A DNA stretch of 64,000 nucleotides from positions 4,650,001 to 4,714,000 of the forward strand of contig JAYKYS010000016.1 of assembly GCA_036924285.1 (NCBI GenBank). The letters are read 5' to 3'. A model generated the notes under the pieces. The model worked only from the letters and a program-made list of their open reading frames with translations. It made no database searches and was not told the DNA's origin. This DNA comes from Asterella californica. Taxonomy: Eukaryota; Streptophyta; Marchantiopsida; Marchantiales; Aytoniaceae. Below are positions 60,130-64,000 of the stretch, piece by piece. Made by a program: the position numbers and the translations under genes. The first letter of the stretch is position 1. The number at the start of each line of letters is the position of its first letter.

Positions 60130-60342
60130 TGGAGATAGTCATTCGAATGATGGAGAAGACGATGATGCAACTCAGGCTCATGATTACCTTGAGAGAAGAA
60201 ATGACACAAGAGGTGTTGTAACAACCATTTCCTTTCATTTTATCTATGGTAGATTTTTCTCGAATGGAATTGGTGATGTTCGTACTCTTTTAGCGAATAG
60301 TTATTGCACAAAAATTAAAAGAGTAGAAAGAGTAGTTACAAG

Positions 60343-61310
60343 ATGAGGAAGTTATCAGTATTTCATGAGAAGGACAATGAAGATGTAGAACCATTTGTAC
60401 GAGACTTCAAAAGGGGTTGCATCGGAAACAACGTGAGAAGGAAGGAAGAATGGGTGTTGTTACTGCTAGAGTTTTTAGAAGATTTTGCTCTTACGTGGTA
60501 TGAAGACAGAGTGAAGAACAAGACATCTGGTGCAGTCGAGGACACATGGGAGACGTTGAGTAATACACTCATTGAAGAGTTTCTTCCAGAAGAGAGTTAT
60601 GAGAAACTTATGGTGGAGCTTACTCATTTGAAACAACGGGATGACGAGAAAGTTCGGCAGTATGTCGAAAGGGTGGATAAGTTGGAGCAACGTTTCGGAC
60701 GATCCTATGAAGAAGTAGAGACCACGTGGAGCTAACAATGACGAAGATTGGAGTAGTGTTGATCAAGAGGTACGAGAAGTCAGCAACTAGAGCGGAGGTC
60801 ATCAAGATCACGATAAATATAGAAAGAATTTTGATGAGAGAGATATCATCCAACCTCATTATGCCGCTCTGGTGTCGACTCCGACTCTTGGTGGAGTCAC
60901 AACGACAACATCTCCATCATCACAATTGGTGATTGCTTCAACGTCAGCTCCTACTCCAACGATGATTCCAAGACCGTTTGTTCTTACAACAATGTCTAAT
61001 GCCACCTCTGATTTTCATGCTGAGTTGAAGAACATCACCGACACTCTTGCGGATCTCAAGTTAAATGTGGTGCAGTTACAAGAATGGAGGAACAAAGGTG
61101 GACAAGGAGGTCAAAGAGATTACGACAACAATCCTAACCGAGGAAATCAAGATAACTTCCTTACAAAACCAAGGTAACTTTGGAGGAATCACTTGTTGGA
61201 CGTGTGGAGGTTCTCATTTCCAGCGAAACTGTCATAACAACGGAGCAAGAGGTGCCGAAGCTATCAAAATGAATGTGGGTGGAGGAAATCCATCACAAGG
61301 ACGAGACAAG
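60343..61310 (+). pseudogene. gag: Gypsy A-3 gag (broken)
   Basis: MRKLSVFHEKDNEDVEPFVR starts the gag domain, open to about 60735 (EEWVLLLLEFLEDFALTWYE). Later pieces are in other frames: 60872-61177 with the Thr/Pro linker and SDFHAELKNITDTLADLK, then the zinc knuckle CWTCGGSHFQRNC near 61198. An insertion (TCCTTACAAAACC) near 61159 splits the Gly-rich repeats. Confidence 0.8.
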
Positions 61311-62524
61311 AGAGTGGCTACTATCGATGTAGTGCGAAATCTCATCTACGAGAAAAGAGAGAGTTCAAATTCTTCTCATGCACCGGTGGAGCTTTTAGCT
61401 CAAGAAACTCGATTTTCTGATGAACCAGTTTTCATGGAAGAGTCAGCAAGTAGAAGTACTCGTTCGAATAATATTTCGAGTACACCAAGAGAACCAAGAA
61501 GGAAGTTGAAGATGGCAGATTTCACTATTTCGTCTTCCCAAGCGAGATATGATGTGGTTGAAGATGTGGGTGCTCAGAAAGTCAACATCACTGTTGGGCA
61601 ATTGATCGCACTTAATCCCAGTTTACGAAGGGAACTCGGAAGAGGATTGAGTTCTAAGAGAATCAAAAAGAAGAAACCCAAGAGCAAGACATCAAAATCT
61701 GTGGGAGTTGGTGTGATGGATGTGCATGCTTCAGAGGTATGCACTAGGGCTTCAAAGATTGAAGTCTGATTGAATGATCACTATGTCTCTGACGTATTGA
61801 TGGATGGAGAGTCGGCTGTAAATGCCATATCGGAGAGGTTGATGAAGAAGTTGAGGATGGAACCAACTCGTCCGGCTAGCATTGTCGGGGGATGGCTAAC
61901 AAGCAACAGGTAAGACCTCTTGGTGTGTTAGAGAAGTGGTCGTGTCTACGATGGAAGTTCAAACATTGATGTCCTTTCAAGTGTTAAAGGACTCTAGTTA
62001 TGATTTGCTCCTAGGTAGGCCTTGGTTGAGAACTGTGCGCACCACTGATAGATGACACAAAAGATATATATGGATTCGGCCTAGAGATCACAGAGTGATA
62101 GTACCTCTCTCGGATGTTGGAGTTGTGACTTCTGATTCTGATAGACCCACCAGTGATTATTGAGAATCTGATATGGAGGATGATCAGAGTGTCTCAGAAA
62201 TAGATACGGGAGATTCTTATGATCAAGAATCCTCGTCTGATGACAAAAGATTTGACCAAGATGAATCATTACATCAACTTAGTGCTATTGACTTGTTGTC
62301 TTGACCAACAGTGGAGAAAGATCTTGACAAGGAAGAGTTGAGTGAGGCAGAGATTGTGAGAAGACTCTCTACCCTGAAGTTTGATATCAATGTCACTCAA
62401 GATGAGAAAAGTAGATTCTTAGATATATTTCAGAAATATATCTATGTGTTTGCTTTCAGTTACAAGGATTTGAAGGAGGTGATTCTATAGACTCATCGGA
62501 TCGAATTGGAAAAGAACGCAAGAC
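61311..62524 (+). pseudogene. pol: Gypsy A-3 protease and start of RT (broken)
   Basis: Open to 61769 with the Lys-rich tract and SEVCTRASKIEV. The active-site segment near 61791-61820 reads LMDGESAVNAIS, so DGGS has become DGES. LLGRPWLRTV is at ~62008. Stops at 61767, 62055, 62161 and 62302 and frameshifts follow. RT begins with YKDLKEV..THRIELEKNAR and is cut at 62524. Confidence 0.78.
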
Positions 62525-64000
62525 GATGTCGTGTCGTGGACCGGCTCCTATCTGAAATTCAGACTTCGATGCTTGTCGCTCCAAAGACACTCATGAGAAA
62601 GACAAGCTAGGCCCTAGCTTACGGACTTTTGACATCATTTCGGATCTCCATTTTCATCGCATAGATGGGTAGAGCTCCTTGTCGGCTTTCCATAGGCACT
62701 TCATCTACTTCGTTTGGACGCCTAGTGGAGAAGTTACAAGACTCGAAAGATGGAGAAAACAAGCTAGGCCCCAGCTTACGGACTTTTGGGGCCACTTCGA
62801 ATCTTCACTTTCATCACATAGATGGGTAGAGCTCGTTGTCAGCTTTTCATGGGCATCTTGTTTACGTCGTTTGGACATCTAGTGAAGAAATTATGCGACT
62901 CGAAAGTTTACTTGCTGACTGGGTATTTGAGGCTTCAGACGCTATATCAAAGACGCAAGGGGCCTGCTTCATTATTATTGAGAGAACTTTGTACATACAG
63001 AGACTTACACAAGGGGGCTGCTTAAGGGGCTTGCTTGTTCTTACGACCTGTCGGTGGACATTTTGGAGAATTGGGAAGTCCAATACACACGCGCAAAGTG
63101 TCATCGGGTTCAGATCTGTGCAGGCTACGCATAGGTTAAGACGGTTCTTGAAGAGACGGATCCGGGGGTGGTGTTCTGAGAGAAATTGAGACGCAGGAAG
63201 CAGATTTAGGGTTTCAGTTACCTGTGAAAGAGAGTTGGACCGTTCGGATCGTTCCGGAGTCCAAACTTGCTGTCCTTTGATCCATCGGGATCAGAACAAC
63301 GAGTTCTTCAGGAAATTGAAGACGATATGAAGTTTCATCGAGAGGTTTCGGAGTTCTAAGTGAAATTGGCTCGCAGGGAAGCGCTTGCGTCAAGTTTTTC
63401 ATCGTCTGCGACCTGAGATTGGATTGTTCTTCGCGATCGGTGAGCCAAGCTCTTCGTTCTTGGAGCCTACGTGATCAGGGAGTCTTCATGTACGCATAGG
63501 AGAAGACTGTACGTGAATTGGATTGTTGGTTTGGGTGTGGTGAGCAAGTTTGAGCCGCAGGGAGCTGATTTACGTCAGTTTTTTGCAACCTGCGACCAAA
63601 TTTCTTGCGTGGTTTTGCAAGGGATCTCCAAACGACTTGTTTGGAGTCTTGTTGGGTTCAAGGTAGCTAGATCTATCTGCCAGGGAAGACATATATCAAT
63701 TTAGACGATCCGTTTGTGCGGTGTGTGCGGTTTTAAGCCGCAGGGAGGAATTTTTGAAGGTTCGGTCACTTGCGACCGAAAATCGGCGATATCTCGACTG
63801 TTGGGAGTCGGATCTGAAGGTTTCTTGGGTTAACGGAGTCAGCGGAGGAGACCCTATCAACATCTGAAGTCCGTTCAACGAAAGGAGGAAGTCCACAGAT
63901 AAGCTTTTTTTGTTTCTTCGCTACGAGTTTTGCTCTTTTGAGTTCGTTAGAGTTCTGGTTGGTTGTATAAGAGCTTATACATGGATGTGGTTTGGACTTG
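62525..64000 (+). repeat. Probable start of a gypsy-type LTR and unassigned sequence to the window end
   Basis: TGTCGTGTCGTGGACCGGCT at 62525 resembles the B-1 LTR start and breaks the A-3 RT, as an insertion would. It holds two tandem units of 157 bases (62602-62758, 62759-62913; AAGCTAGGCC..AGCTTACGGACTTTT). No convincing gene or primer-binding site is seen up to 64000. Confidence 0.45.

Larger units (their letters stand above)
59956..62524 (+). mobile_element. Gypsy A-3: fragment from the pre-gag ORF to the start of RT
   Basis: Begins at LLEEDPCPSFGVGDLSRGHKC of the zinc-knuckle ORF, right next to C6, and runs through gag and protease to the RT start (HRIELEKNAR), where it breaks into LTR-like sequence at 62525. 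It carries many stops and small indels. Confidence 0.85.

Overview
The window looks like repeat-dense nuclear DNA of a plant (streptophyte). The clearest evidence is a Ty1/copia element whose primer-binding site matches the 3' end of plant initiator tRNA-Met, next to Ty3/gypsy elements of plant type. I found no host gene, tRNA, rRNA or CRISPR array. Nearly all of the 64 kb can be assigned to nested transposable elements of four families. I call them gypsy A (Athila/Tat-like, tRNA-Asp-like primer site), gypsy B (a second Ty3/gypsy lineage with DHGS protease and FLDD reverse transcriptase motifs), one young copia element, and element C. Element C is about 5.95 kb, starts TGTGGTG, ends CACTACA, makes 5-bp target duplications, and encodes one coiled-coil protein of unknown function.

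Layout: 1-6062 is degraded gypsy A-1 (+). Gypsy B-1 (+) starts at about 6063 and its sequence resumes as far as 37992. It is split by C1 (7321-13268, TSD AGAGA), copia (13360-18752, TSD ATATC) and C3 (19104-32562, minus, TSD GGTCT). C3 is itself split by C2 (20444-28239, minus, TSD GATGG), and C2 holds a 5'-truncated gypsy B-2 (20539-25751, +). Gypsy B-1 ends in two tandem LTRs. Gypsy A-2 (38753-43827, minus) follows and abuts gypsy B-3 (43828 to about 55340, +), whose integrase is split by C5 (48177-54127, TSD AGTTT). Next come LTR-like and minisatellite sequence (55337-57340), truncated C6 (57341-59955, minus), gypsy A-3 (59956-62524, +), and a probable LTR of another gypsy element to the window end.

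The most notable signal is in gypsy B. In all three copies the reverse transcriptase frame lies -1 to the gag-protease frame. At the junction each copy has a slippery heptamer (GGGTTTT, GGGTTTT or GGATTTT), a 6-7 nt spacer, and a stem-loop whose loop can pair downstream as an H-type pseudoknot. The stem sequences differ between copies while the pairing is kept, which suggests a programmed -1 ribosomal frameshift at the protease/RT border.

The second is element C: four TSD-defined insertions with no LTR pair and no recognised transposase, so it is either a giant solo LTR carrying a gene or an undescribed non-autonomous element. Most element genes carry stops and indels. The copia element is nearly intact: its LTRs differ at one of 232 positions and its single frame is broken by one TAG. 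All coordinates, pairings and motifs were read by eye; lineage names are inferences from motifs, not search results.
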